From: Bacillota bacterium
Lineage (GTDB): Bacteria > Bacillota > Clostridia > Acetivibrionales > JAEXSP01
Assembly: GCA_023453795.1 (NCBI GenBank)
Contig: JAEXSP010000009.1
Span: forward strand, 1 to 64,000
Direction: 5' to 3'
Length of the DNA stretch: 64,000 nt
Positions 45,893 to 53,664 of the stretch are shown one piece after another. Below the pieces are notes generated by a model, which saw only the letters and a program-made list of their open reading frames with translations, was not told the DNA's origin and ran no database searches. The position numbers and the translations under genes are program-made. Every line of letters starts with the position of its first letter. The first letter of the stretch is position 1.

Positions 45893-46282
45893 TCAGGTGC
45901 CTTGATATAGTATTTCATAAATTTTTATTATTTTTTCCACCATATCTGTTCTGTTGCTTCCCAATACAGGCTTAATAATTTTCAGGGTTGTTATAAGGTC
46001 TTCTTTACGGAAAGCCTTGCGTGAATTGCTCCTATAATGCTCCTTTAGCCCCTTGTATGCATCAAGATACCTCTTGCTGGTTTCCGTGGCCTGGCCTAGC
46101 AAAGCCTTGTGATAATCCGGAGCATAATCGGTTAAGACCCTGAACATCTCAATAATTGTCGATGCACTGGACGGATTAAGGGCCATATTGCTTTCATTGT
46201 ATTTCGCGTTTCCCAGCTTATGTATCATGTTTGCAGCATGTATACCGTTTGCGGCATGTGTAAGCGATTTATTTACTTTCAT
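45893..46282 (-). CDS. Hypothetical helical protein
   Basis: 129 residues from MKVNKSLTHAANGIHAANMI; GGTGGGAAT precedes the ATG at 46282. Helical and basic, with SASTIIEMFRVLTDYAPDYH in the middle and LITTLKIIKPVLGSNRTDMV near the end. No signal peptide, membrane helix or enzymatic motif. Family not recognised. Convergent with pyk, divergent from proB. No function proposed. Confidence 0.65.
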   Translation of the reverse strand: MKVNKSLTHAANGIHAANMIHKLGNAKYNESNMALNPSSASTIIEMFRVLTDYAPDYHKALLGQATETSKRYLDAYKGLKEHYRSNSRKAFRKEDLITTLKIIKPVLGSNRTDMVEKIIKIYEILYQGT

Positions 46283-46523
46283 ATTCCCACCACTAAACAT
46301 TTATTTGTATATATTATGTTAAATTGCTTGCCAAGGTTACAACTCCGGAATAAAATCAGCTGCAGGACTCGAATTGGGTCTGCCTCGTTTGGTGTATACT
46401 TCCATTGGTTGAAACCGTGGTTTAAAGCCACTTTTTTGTGGCAAATAACGGATAAATAATGTATAATAACTTTTATTAAAAGACTTTTTATTTTGAGCCT
46501 TTAAAAAATAAGGGGTAAATGGT

Positions 46524-47336
46524 ATGAATAATGAACGGAAGCATTTGTGCAATGCAAAGAGAATAGTAATTAAAATCGGTACTTCAACGCTGACATATGA
46601 AACCGGAAAGATTAATTTTACCAGAATAGATAAACTTGCACTGACAGTCTCGGATCTTATGAATCAAGGCAAGGAAGTTGTATTGGTTACATCAGGGGCA
46701 ATAGGAATCGGAGTGGGCAAGCTGAATCTTAAGGAGAAGCCGAAGAGCATACCTGAGAAGCAGGCTGTAGCAGCTGTAGGACAGTGCGAACTTATGCATA
46801 TTTACAGCAAATTCTTTTCGGAGTATGGGCACACTGTCGGTCAGATACTTCTTACAAGAGATGTAGTAGAGACCGAGCACAGACGGACTAACGTCACCAA
46901 CACATTTGAGAACTTGCTGAAAAGAGGGATAGTTCCTATAGTGAATGAAAACGATTCTATTTCAATTGAAGAAATAGAGAAGATAAAAAACTTCGGTGAC
47001 AACGATACATTATCAGCTGTAGTTTCCGTATTGGTCAAAGCCGATTTGCTTATAATTCTTTCCGATATAGACGGTTTTTATGACTGCGACCCAAGAAAAA
47101 GCAGTTCCTCCAAGCTTATATCGATAATTGAAGAAATCACGCCTGAGATTGAAAAATGCGCAGGAGGAATAGGTACGAAAAGGGGAACGGGCGGTATGGC
47201 GACAAAAATATCAGCGGCAAAGACGGCAGTTTCAGCCGGTGTTGATATGGTTATAGCCAACGGCTCAAAACCTGAAACTATTATGGACATTATCGGCGGC
47301 AAGGACGTAGGGTCGCTGTTTAAAGCCAACACTTAA
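46524..47336 (+). CDS. proB: Glutamate 5-kinase
   Basis: 270 residues, the amino-acid-kinase fold without the C-terminal PUA domain. Motifs: RIVIKIGTSTLTYETGKINF, VTSGAIGIGVGKL, NENDSISIEEI, GDNDTLSAVVSVLVKADLLI, SDIDGFYDCDPR and GIGTKRGTGGMATKISAAK. First step of proline synthesis (glutamate to glutamyl-5-phosphate). Start after AAGGGGTAAATGGT; proA follows after 39 bp. Confidence 0.95.
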   Translation: MNNERKHLCNAKRIVIKIGTSTLTYETGKINFTRIDKLALTVSDLMNQGKEVVLVTSGAIGIGVGKLNLKEKPKSIPEKQAVAAVGQCELMHIYSKFFSEYGHTVGQILLTRDVVETEHRRTNVTNTFENLLKRGIVPIVNENDSISIEEIEKIKNFGDNDTLSAVVSVLVKADLLIILSDIDGFYDCDPRKSSSSKLISIIEEITPEIEKCAGGIGTKRGTGGMATKISAAKTAVSAGVDMVIANGSKPETIMDIIGGKDVGSLFKANT

Positions 47337-47375
47337 GGAATAGATTTGAAAGAATAATATGGGAGTGTGATATAT

Positions 47376-48623
47376 ATGAATCAGGAATTGATAATAAAGG
47401 GTGAAAAGGCAAGAAAGGCGGCGTTTAAACTTGCAAATCTTTCGGAAACTGCAAAGAATAACGCGCTGAAAAGGATCGCAAAGGCTCTTGCAGATAAGGA
47501 GCAGGAAATTCTTGCTGCCAATGCAATCGATGTAGAGAATGCGAAAAATAAAGGAACCTCCGGCGCTCTGATTGACAGACTGACACTAAATAAAAAAAGA
47601 ATAGAAGGCATGGCGGACGGACTGCTCCAGATCGTTTCTCTGCAAGACCCTGTAGGGGAAACGGTATCCGGATGGAAAAGGCCTAACGGACTGCAAATAA
47701 CTCAAAGAAGAGTACCTATAGGTGTCATAGGAATGATATATGAAGCCAGACCGAATGTTACGGTTGATTCTGCGGGACTCTGCCTGAAGTCCGGCAATGC
47801 CGTAATACTCAGGGGCGGAAGTGAAGCTATCAATTCAAATAAAGCCATAGTGTCGGTAATCAGTGAGGCCTTGAAAGAGGAAGGTCTGCCTGAAGGCACT
47901 GTCCAGCTTATTGAGGATACCGGCAGAGAAACTGCTGTTGAATTGATGAAGCTCAACAAATACATCGACCTGCTCATTCCAAGAGGTGGTGCAAGCCTTA
48001 TCCAGACAGTTGTACAGAATTCTACAGTGCCTGTCATTGAAACAGGAACAGGCAATTGCCATGTATATGTTGACGGAGAAGCCGATTATGATATGGGTAA
48101 AAATGTCATTGTCAACGCAAAGACAAGCAGGCCCGCAGTCTGCAATGCCGCAGAGACGCTTCTGGTAGCCGAGGCTGCCGCATCGGAATTCCTTCCGAAG
48201 GCATTAAAGGCATTGAAAGACATGAACGTAGAAATAAGGGGCTGTGAGAAGACCTTGAGCATATACAAGGATGCGAAGCCTGCAACTGAAGAAGATTGGG
48301 GCACGGAATACCTTGATTTTATACTGGCTGTTAAAGTCGTAAAAGATATTGATGAAGCCATAGACCATATAAACAAGTATGGAACCAAGCACTCGGAGGC
48401 CATTATTACCACCAATTACGCAAAAGCACAGAAATTCCTGGATGAAGTGGATGCAGCAGCTGTCTATGTAAACGCATCGACAAGATTCACTGACGGAGGC
48501 GAATTCGGGTTCGGAGCAGAAATAGGGATCAGCAATCAGAAGCTTCATGCCCGGGGGCCAATTGGGCTGAAAGAGCTTACGACCATCAAATATGTCATTT
48601 ACGGTGACGGACAGGTCAGATAG
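47376..48623 (+). CDS. proA: Gamma-glutamyl phosphate reductase
   Basis: 415 residues. Aldehyde-dehydrogenase-type fold: [60 protein letters not shown], catalytic cysteine in [15 protein letters not shown] and [20 protein letters not shown]. Second proline-synthesis step, NADPH-dependent. Start ATG 47376; an in-frame GTG 9 nt upstream is part of the GGGAGTG ribosome site. Terminates at the hairpin at 48669. Confidence 0.96.
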   Translation: MNQELIIKGEKARKAAFKLANLSETAKNNALKRIAKALADKEQEILAANAIDVENAKNKGTSGALIDRLTLNKKRIEGMADGLLQIVSLQDPVGETVSGWKRPNGLQITQRRVPIGVIGMIYEARPNVTVDSAGLCLKSGNAVILRGGSEAINSNKAIVSVISEALKEEGLPEGTVQLIEDTGRETAVELMKLNKYIDLLIPRGGASLIQTVVQNSTVPVIETGTGNCHVYVDGEADYDMGKNVIVNAKTSRPAVCNAAETLLVAEAAASEFLPKALKALKDMNVEIRGCEKTLSIYKDAKPATEEDWGTEYLDFILAVKVVKDIDEAIDHINKYGTKHSEAIITTNYAKAQKFLDEVDAAAVYVNASTRFTDGGEFGFGAEIGISNQKLHARGPIGLKELTTIKYVIYGDGQVR

Positions 48624-48629
48624 GAGTCT

Positions 48630-48664
48630 GAACGCGATTAAAGGATTATAGGATTAACACGATT
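48630..48664. repeat. Dispersed GAACACGATTAAAGGATT-type repeat, copy 1
   Basis: GAACGCGATTAAAGGATTAT onward, ending GGATTAACACGATT, matches the repeat found around the GxxExxY gene (55030, 55493, 55592, 55736) and near 54319. It lies directly after proA and marks the edge of the accessory stretch. Confidence 0.6.
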
Positions 48665-48668
48665 TTTT

Positions 48669-48705
48669 AAAATGCTTACAAGCAGTTTTGTGTAAGCATT
48701 TTTTT
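48669..48705 (+). terminator. Rho-independent terminator after proBA
   Basis: AAAATGCTTACA (48669-48680) pairs with TGTAAGCATTTT (48691-48702), followed by T-rich sequence. Confidence 0.88.
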
Positions 48706-48724
48706 ATTTTTTTCAAATTTGATA

Positions 48725-48778
48725 TTGACAAATTGATAATAACAGTATTATTATAATAGTAACAGATAGATAATAACA
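48725..48778 (+). promoter_or_regulatory. Promoter region of the J-domain/VWA/PurA-like operon, with direct repeats
   Basis: TTGACA at 48725-48730 is followed by AT-rich candidate -10 boxes (TATTAT at 48746, TATAAT at 48752), none at ideal spacing. GATAATAACA occurs twice (48735-48744 and 48769-48778), with a similar TAATAGTAACA between; these repeats may be sites for a regulator. Confidence 0.5.
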
Positions 48779-48806
48779 AAATGTTAACAACAAGGAGGTG
48801 AGTTGG

Positions 48807-49850
48807 ATGCAGACCGCAGATGAAATAATGAGCTTTTCAGAACCGGGCGAGCTTTTCACTGACAATATAGCAGCTATGAAAGAGGAGTACTCCGCGCTCG
48901 CTAAAATCTGGCATCCTGACTATAACGGAAATTCTGATGAAGCTAATGCAGTGATGTCTAAAATAAACCTTTTATATAAGAGCGGCTTGGAAATGCTTCG
49001 CTGCGGCAAGTGGAAGAAACCGGGCTACGTTAAGTATATGAGTGTTGACGGCAAATCGCATCAGATTAATTACCGTAAAGAATCAGTTTTTGAACTTGGG
49101 ACTTCATATATCTGCGACAGTGTTGTTGTCTACATTATTCACAAGGAATTTAAAGATCTGTTTCAGAATGCTGTGAAAAGGATTAACAGCTTTGAATATG
49201 CCAATGACAAAATGAAAAATGAAATATCGAAGTGCCTTCCGAGAATTGTCTCACAGTTTGAGACTCCTGACAATTTTATGGCAATGGTTGTTGAAAAGGA
49301 ACATGATATGTTTCTCCTTAAGGACGTGCTTGAATTATATGACGGCAGGCTTCCTGACCGCCATGTGGCATGGATACTCGGATCACTTTATAACACGGCG
49401 TGCTACCTTGATTTTTCCGGGATATCCCACAACGCAATAACGACTGATACCTGTTTTATATCACCTGAAAAACATAGCATCAAGCTTCTGGGCGGGTGGT
49501 GGTACTCGGTTCCTGTGCACAGCAGGATGGTTGGGGTTCCTGAAAAGATATTTGCTATTATGCCGCCCAAGGTAAGGACTTCAAAGCTTTCAAATATTAT
49601 TACCGATCTGGAAGCAATCAGGCTAATAGGCCGTGAGCTTATGGGTGACCGCACAGGGGCAAGCCTTGCGGGTTTGGGAATGCCTTCTTCTTTTGCAGAA
49701 TGGCTTAGAGCTGCGGCTTTGGACAGTGCGTTGGAGGAATACAGCCGCTGGAATGATGTTTTAATAGAAAGTTATGGAGCCAGACGGTTTGTTCATATGG
49801 AATTGACCGGAGAAATGCTTTATACGAGAAAGAAATCTAATAAAATTTAA
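48807..49850 (+). CDS. J-domain protein fused to a pseudokinase-like domain
   Basis: 347 residues. Residues ~20-65 form a J domain: EYSALAKIWHPDYNGNSDEA contains the HPD signature that stimulates DnaK. No Gly/Phe or zinc region follows. The rest resembles a protein-kinase C-lobe: HVAWILGSLYNTACYLDFSG then GISHNAITTDTCFI then HSIKLLGGWWYS. HRD reads SHN and DFG reads LGG, so catalysis is unlikely and a binding or scaffold role more probable. Start ATG 48807, AAGGAGG 8 nt upstream. First of three tightly spaced genes (VWA 20 bp later). Role unknown; a substrate-targeting co-chaperone for the VWA or PurA-like partner is an inference. Confidence 0.75.
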   Translation: MQTADEIMSFSEPGELFTDNIAAMKEEYSALAKIWHPDYNGNSDEANAVMSKINLLYKSGLEMLRCGKWKKPGYVKYMSVDGKSHQINYRKESVFELGTSYICDSVVVYIIHKEFKDLFQNAVKRINSFEYANDKMKNEISKCLPRIVSQFETPDNFMAMVVEKEHDMFLLKDVLELYDGRLPDRHVAWILGSLYNTACYLDFSGISHNAITTDTCFISPEKHSIKLLGGWWYSVPVHSRMVGVPEKIFAIMPPKVRTSKLSNIITDLEAIRLIGRELMGDRTGASLAGLGMPSSFAEWLRAAALDSALEEYSRWNDVLIESYGARRFVHMELTGEMLYTRKKSNKI

Positions 49851-49870
49851 ATTATTAAGGAGGAATGGAT

Positions 49871-50797
49871 ATGGGTTCAGGACGTTGGACAGACAGGGAT
49901 TGGGAGATGTATGCTTCAGCTCATGTAAGAAGCAAAGGATCTGTAGATGCTATTTATACTTCAAGGTCACTTGCACCGGAGTTGGATCCGAGGCGCATAA
50001 AGATAAGGGAGTCATGTGATTCTGCTGATAATCCTCAATCAACGTCCCTTATAGTAGCACTTGATGTAACCGGTTCAATGGGGATGATTCTGGATGCTAT
50101 GGCCCGGGATGGATTGAAAACTTTAGCTACTGAGGTGTACAAAAGAAAGCCTGTATCTGATCCGCACATCATGTTTATGGGTATAGGCGATGCGGAAGCG
50201 GGTGACAGAGCACCGCTGCAGGTTACACAATTTGAAGCGGACATACGTATCGCTGAGCAGCTTACAAAGATATACCTTGAAAGAGGTGGAGGGGGAAACA
50301 CCTATGAATCATATGCTTTGGCATGGTACTTTGCTGCAATGCATACAAGAATCGACTGTTTTGAAAAAAGGAATAAGAAGGGCATTTTATTTACAATAGG
50401 AGATGAAAAGCCTACACCTTATTTAAGGGCATCCGACATAGAACGGGTTTTCGGGTATCGTCCCCACATGGATATGTACGGGGCGGAAGAGCTTCTTGCA
50501 ATGGTTTCCCGACAATACGAGGTGTTCCATATAATGGTAGAGGAAGGTAGCTACTTTAATGTAGCTGAAGATGCGGTTGTAGATAGTTGGACCAGACTTC
50601 TCGGGCAGAGAGCGATAAGGCTTTCCGACCACAGAAAAATCAGTGAAGTAATAGTCTCAGCGCTTCAGGTACTAAATGGGGAAGATCCTAATTCTGTAAT
50701 TTCAAGCTGGGCCGGTAAAACAAGCCTTGTCGTATCAAGGGCTATCAATTCATTGACTAAGGCTGATGCCCCGAATGGAGGCCTTGTCAGATTCTAA
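49871..50797 (+). CDS. VWA (MIDAS) domain protein
   Basis: 308 residues, no signal peptide or membrane helix, so cytoplasmic. The VWA fold begins STSLIVALDVTGSMGMILDA, giving the DxTxS metal-ion-dependent adhesion site at about residue 65. The other MIDAS positions are in GGGGNTYESYALAWYF and LFTIGDEKPTPY. The N-terminal ~45 residues (GSGRWTDRDWEMYASAHVRS) are conserved-looking and outside the VWA. Cytoplasmic VWA proteins usually organise complexes with AAA+ or chaperone partners; here the partner would be the J-domain protein 20 bp upstream or the PurA-like enzyme 26 bp downstream. Start ATG 49871, AAGGAGG 7 nt upstream. Confidence 0.82.
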   Translation: MGSGRWTDRDWEMYASAHVRSKGSVDAIYTSRSLAPELDPRRIKIRESCDSADNPQSTSLIVALDVTGSMGMILDAMARDGLKTLATEVYKRKPVSDPHIMFMGIGDAEAGDRAPLQVTQFEADIRIAEQLTKIYLERGGGGNTYESYALAWYFAAMHTRIDCFEKRNKKGILFTIGDEKPTPYLRASDIERVFGYRPHMDMYGAEELLAMVSRQYEVFHIMVEEGSYFNVAEDAVVDSWTRLLGQRAIRLSDHRKISEVIVSALQVLNGEDPNSVISSWAGKTSLVVSRAINSLTKADAPNGGLVRF

Positions 50798-50823
50798 AAT
50801 TTTGCTTATGGGAGGGAGTTCAG

Positions 50824-52022
50824 GTGAAAAACATAAAAGCAGTTATAGGAGCAAATTTCGGTGATGAAGGAAAAGGGCTTATGACAGATTACCTGGCTGC
50901 CTCCTGCAAAAACGGGATAGTGGTAAGGTCCAACGGAGGTGCGCAGGCAGGGCATACCGTACAGCTGCAGAATGGCAGGAGGCATGTTTTCGGACACGTA
51001 GGTTCAGGTGCTTTCTGCGGTCTGCCCAGCTATCTGAGTGCTTACTTTGTAGTTAATCCAATGCTGTTTGCCAAGGAAACTTCCGAGTTGAAGGCTTATG
51101 GAATAGTACCCGGGGTATTTATTGATGGCAGCTGCATGGTAACTACGCCCTATGATATCATGATAACCAGATTGCCGAATTAAGCCGCGGCAGCATGAAG
51201 CACGGAAGCTGCGGTGTCGGCTTTAATGAGACGATAACACGCTGCCTTTACGGAAAGGACTTCGGCTTGTACGCAAGTGAGTTGAGCAGTCCTGATATCG
51301 TAAAGGAAAAGCTTTGCCTGATAAGGGACAGATATGTCCCGCTAAGGCTGGCACAGTTGGGAATAAGCAAAATCAGTACAGCATATGAGGAGCTTCTGAG
51401 AAATGACGGTGTAATACTGTGTTACCTTGTCGATGTGGCTGATATGCTCAGAAACGTAAGAGTTTGTGATGCTGGAATCATGTTTGAATATGAATCAATC
51501 CTCTTCGAGGGAGCGCAAGGGCTTTTGCTGGATCAGGCCCATGAATATTTTCCTCATGTTACACGTTCCAACACGGGAATTAAAAACATGGTTGAGCTTC
51601 TTAAGCTGGCGGGCCTAACACATGAGGATACAGAGGTTATATATGTTACCAGGGCTTATATGACACGCCACGGTGCCGGGCCGTTTCCGACAGAACTGCC
51701 AGAAAAGCCATATCCCCGGATCGAAGACAGGACAAATGTCCCCAATCCCTATCAGGATACCTTGCGATACGGATTACTCGATCTGGATGCCCTGGCAAAG
51801 ACAATCAGACAGGATTTGAAAAACGCCGGCGGAGTTAATTGCATTCCCAGACTGGCGGTTACCTGCATGGATCAATTAGATGCCGAGGTGGATTATTTCT
51901 ATAATGCACAAAGGGTGAAAAACGGGCAAGATGCGTTTGTTGAAGATGTTTTTAAGGGGCTGGACATGAAAGAGGGGTATTTGAGCTTCGGGCCGGCAAG
52001 GGAAATGATACGAAGGATATAA
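50824..52022 (+). pseudogene. Divergent PurA (adenylosuccinate synthetase)-like enzyme, single-base frameshift
   Basis: Two consecutive frames together give ~399 residues of a PurA-family GTPase. The first part has GANFGDEGKGLMTDYLA (catalytic Asp and P-loop) and SNGGAQAGHTVQL (catalytic His). The second has KHGSCGVGFNETITR, FEGAQGLLLDQAHEYFPHVT, VTRAYMTRHGAGPFPTELPE and TLRYGLLDLDAL, the counterpart of the GTP-specific region. The first frame stops at 51181-51183. One extra A in ATAACCAG (about 51165) would restore PYDIMINQIAELSRG, so the break is a one-base deletion or sequencing error. It keeps the PurA Asp, unlike PurZ with Ser. No purB lies nearby; it is the third gene of the J-domain/VWA operon. 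A housekeeping purA elsewhere is presumed. Start GTG after GGGAGGGAG. Confidence 0.8.
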
Positions 52023-52042
52023 TCCGGCATATGTGATATGTT

Positions 52043-52071
52043 TTGATTTTTTGCTGCTTTTTAGATATACT
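52043..52071 (+). promoter_or_regulatory. Promoter of the MFS transporter leader
   Basis: TTGATT (52043-52048), a 17-bp spacer, TATACT (52066-52071). Transcription from here would give a ~140-nt leader before the transporter start. Confidence 0.7.
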
Positions 52072-52101
52072 GAATATAAATAATCCCAGGAGGAGCTGCT
52101 A

Positions 52102-52140
52102 ATGAATAAAAAAATTAATTATTATAATACCGGACAATAA
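52102..52140 (+). CDS. Leader peptide of the MFS transporter (12 residues)
   Basis: ATG 52102 with AGGAGG 8 nt upstream opens a 12-codon frame, MNKKINYYNTGQ, ending TAA 52138-52140. Its strong ribosome site, tiny size and position before an SD-sequestering hairpin are those of leader peptides that control antibiotic-resistance genes by ribosome stalling. Not likely a functional protein by itself. Confidence 0.65.
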   Translation: MNKKINYYNTGQ

Positions 52141-52158
52141 CATCAAAAATCTCGAGGC

Positions 52159-52210
52159 CCTCCACATCATTATGAGAAGAAAGATGAATTAATGATTAAT
52201 GATTTGGAGG
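52159..52210 (+). promoter_or_regulatory. Translational attenuator hairpin sequestering the MFS Shine-Dalgarno
   Basis: CCTCCACATCATTA (52159-52172) is complementary to TAATGATTTGGAGG (52197-52210) at 13 of 14 positions. The 3' arm contains the GGAGG used by the transporter start at 52220. When formed, the stem hides the ribosome site. The leader's own AGGAGG could pair with the same CCTCC, giving an alternative fold. It starts 19 nt after the leader-peptide stop. Confidence 0.75.
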
Positions 52211-52219
52211 ATTTGAAGA

Positions 52220-53410
52220 ATGGATTTGATATTTTTTTATTTTTACAAGGTAACAGGTCAGTTATTGCCTGTTTATCCGATATATGTGCTGTTTTTTCAG
52301 TATAAAGGACTTTCACTGTTATCTATTTCCCTGCTGCTTATAATCTGGAGTATACCCAGCCTATTATTAGAAATACCCAGCAGCATATTGGCCGACAGAT
52401 GGAACAGGCGAAATTTACTGATAATAGGCAGTGTTTTAAAAGGTTTGTGTTTTTTTACTTGGGTTATTTCAGATGCTTTTTTGGGGTTCGCTATAGGTTT
52501 TCTTCTATGGGGGATAGGTGAAGCCTGTTGCTCCGGAACAGAAGAAGCTTGGCTATATGACTGTCTTAAAGCAAAATCTCAGGAAATCGAATTTGACCGT
52601 ATTTGGGGAAAAAGTACATTTTATTCCCAGCTTGCTGTTGGAGTTTCCAGTATAGTTGGAAGTTTACTTGCAACTGTCAGTATGAGTTTGACCTTGTGGC
52701 TTTCAGTGTGCCTGATAATAGTAAGCGCATTATTTGCAGGCTTATTAAAAGAATTCAACCATCAGGAAAGCACAAATAGCGGAAGTCAATTCAGAAACTA
52801 TCTCAATACGCTGCATGAAGCAGTAAGGTTTTGTCTGACACATAAGTTTGTACCGCTTATGATAAGTTTTTCTGTTACAGTCTTGATTACGGCAGGAGTA
52901 CTTGATGAATATGATCAGCTTATTGTTCGTTCAATGGGTGTTCCGCTGGGGCTAGTAGGACTTTGGGGTTTTTCTCGGTATGGTATGGAGGCATTAGGCG
53001 GAATTGTAGCTTGGAGGTTTAAAAAGCTTTTTATAGCAATCGGAATTACCAGACAGTTTTCTATGCAGATATGTCTAGCTGTTGTTTCAGGATTAATGCT
53101 TTTGTTTGTGGCAGGATATCCAATATTGATTCTCTTACCGATTTATGGTCTGTATTACTTTTTGATGTCTTGTGCAAGTGTGCTGTTTACAGATTCCTTA
53201 CAACAGAGTATAGAGCATCAGGGACGCGCAACCGTACAATCGTTAACTGCTTTGTTGGAATCGGTGGGTGGAATATTGATTTGTTCGGTATTCGGGGTTG
53301 CCGGAGGTTTCGATCATCTGCATGGAGCGATGAAAGTTGTAGCAATTTGGATTTTGGTAGGGTGTATCTTGTTTTGGACTCTTCAAAGAAGAAGAAACTT
53401 TAAAGACTAA
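52220..53410 (+). CDS. MFS transporter (probable drug exporter)
   Basis: 396 residues with about 12 hydrophobic helices. The MFS loop 2-3 motif reads SSILADRWNRRNLLIIGSVL (~residues 55-75), and GIGEACCSGTEEAWLYDCLK lies in helix 4/5, as in MFS_1 proteins of the macrolide/multidrug exporter type. Substrate not determinable from sequence, but control by a leader peptide and hairpin suggests a ribosome-targeting drug. GGAGG at 52206-52210 precedes the ATG by 9 nt and is sequestered in the predicted attenuator stem. Monocistronic. Confidence 0.85.
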   Translation: MDLIFFYFYKVTGQLLPVYPIYVLFFQYKGLSLLSISLLLIIWSIPSLLLEIPSSILADRWNRRNLLIIGSVLKGLCFFTWVISDAFLGFAIGFLLWGIGEACCSGTEEAWLYDCLKAKSQEIEFDRIWGKSTFYSQLAVGVSSIVGSLLATVSMSLTLWLSVCLIIVSALFAGLLKEFNHQESTNSGSQFRNYLNTLHEAVRFCLTHKFVPLMISFSVTVLITAGVLDEYDQLIVRSMGVPLGLVGLWGFSRYGMEALGGIVAWRFKKLFIAIGITRQFSMQICLAVVSGLMLLFVAGYPILILLPIYGLYYFLMSCASVLFTDSLQQSIEHQGRATVQSLTALLESVGGILICSVFGVAGGFDHLHGAMKVVAIWILVGCILFWTLQRRRNFKD

Positions 53411-53487
53411 TGAAAAGAATGATCGGGCTCTGTTAAGGTAACATTTGAATATTGACAAGCTGTAATCGTATATATTATGATTGTACC

Positions 53488-53619
53488 ATGTTAAGAGGGA
53501 GTAGTTTTAATTACAAGGTCAACATACTTGTGAAGAAATTTATCTGGCATTGTAACCAAGTTTGGTAACGAGACTTTTAACATAATCCTTCTTCAAGGGT
53601 TATGTTGGAAGTCTTTTTT
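53488..53619 (+). ncRNA. yybP-ykoY (manganese) riboswitch with overlapping terminator
   Basis: The leader carries GGGAGTAG (53497-53504), GGTCAACATACTTG, and ends GGTAACGAGACTTTT, the conserved landmarks of the yybP-ykoY class. P1 is formed by ATGTTAAGAG (53488-53497) with CTTTTAACAT (53574-53583). The same 3' strand is the left arm of a terminator (53572-53588 with 53597-53613), so P1 and terminator are mutually exclusive. For this class, Mn2+ binding stabilises P1 and allows readthrough. A TTGACA at 53452 with TATTAT/TTATGA downstream supplies the promoter. It controls the dedA-type gene. Confidence 0.82.
53572..53619 (+). terminator. Riboswitch-controlled terminator before dedA
   Basis: GACTTTTAACATAATCC (53572-53588) and GGGTTATGTTGGAAGTC (53597-53613) form a 17-bp stem with a few G:T pairs, followed by TTTTTT at 53614. 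The left arm overlaps the riboswitch P1 strand. Confidence 0.88.
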
Positions 53620-53664
53620 ATACTTATAAAATTTCAGGAGAAAATGCCTTACAAAGGAGAATTC

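Noticed and set aside
50824..52022. PurZ-type 2-aminoadenine synthase (phage Z-DNA pathway)
   Set aside because: The catalytic Asp of FGDEGKG is retained, whereas PurZ as I recall it has a Ser there, and no DatZ- or DpoZ-like partner is present.
53602..53664. ATG 53602 as the DedA start
   Set aside because: It lies inside the riboswitch terminator stem; ATG 53665 has AAAGGAG and starts the conserved protein.
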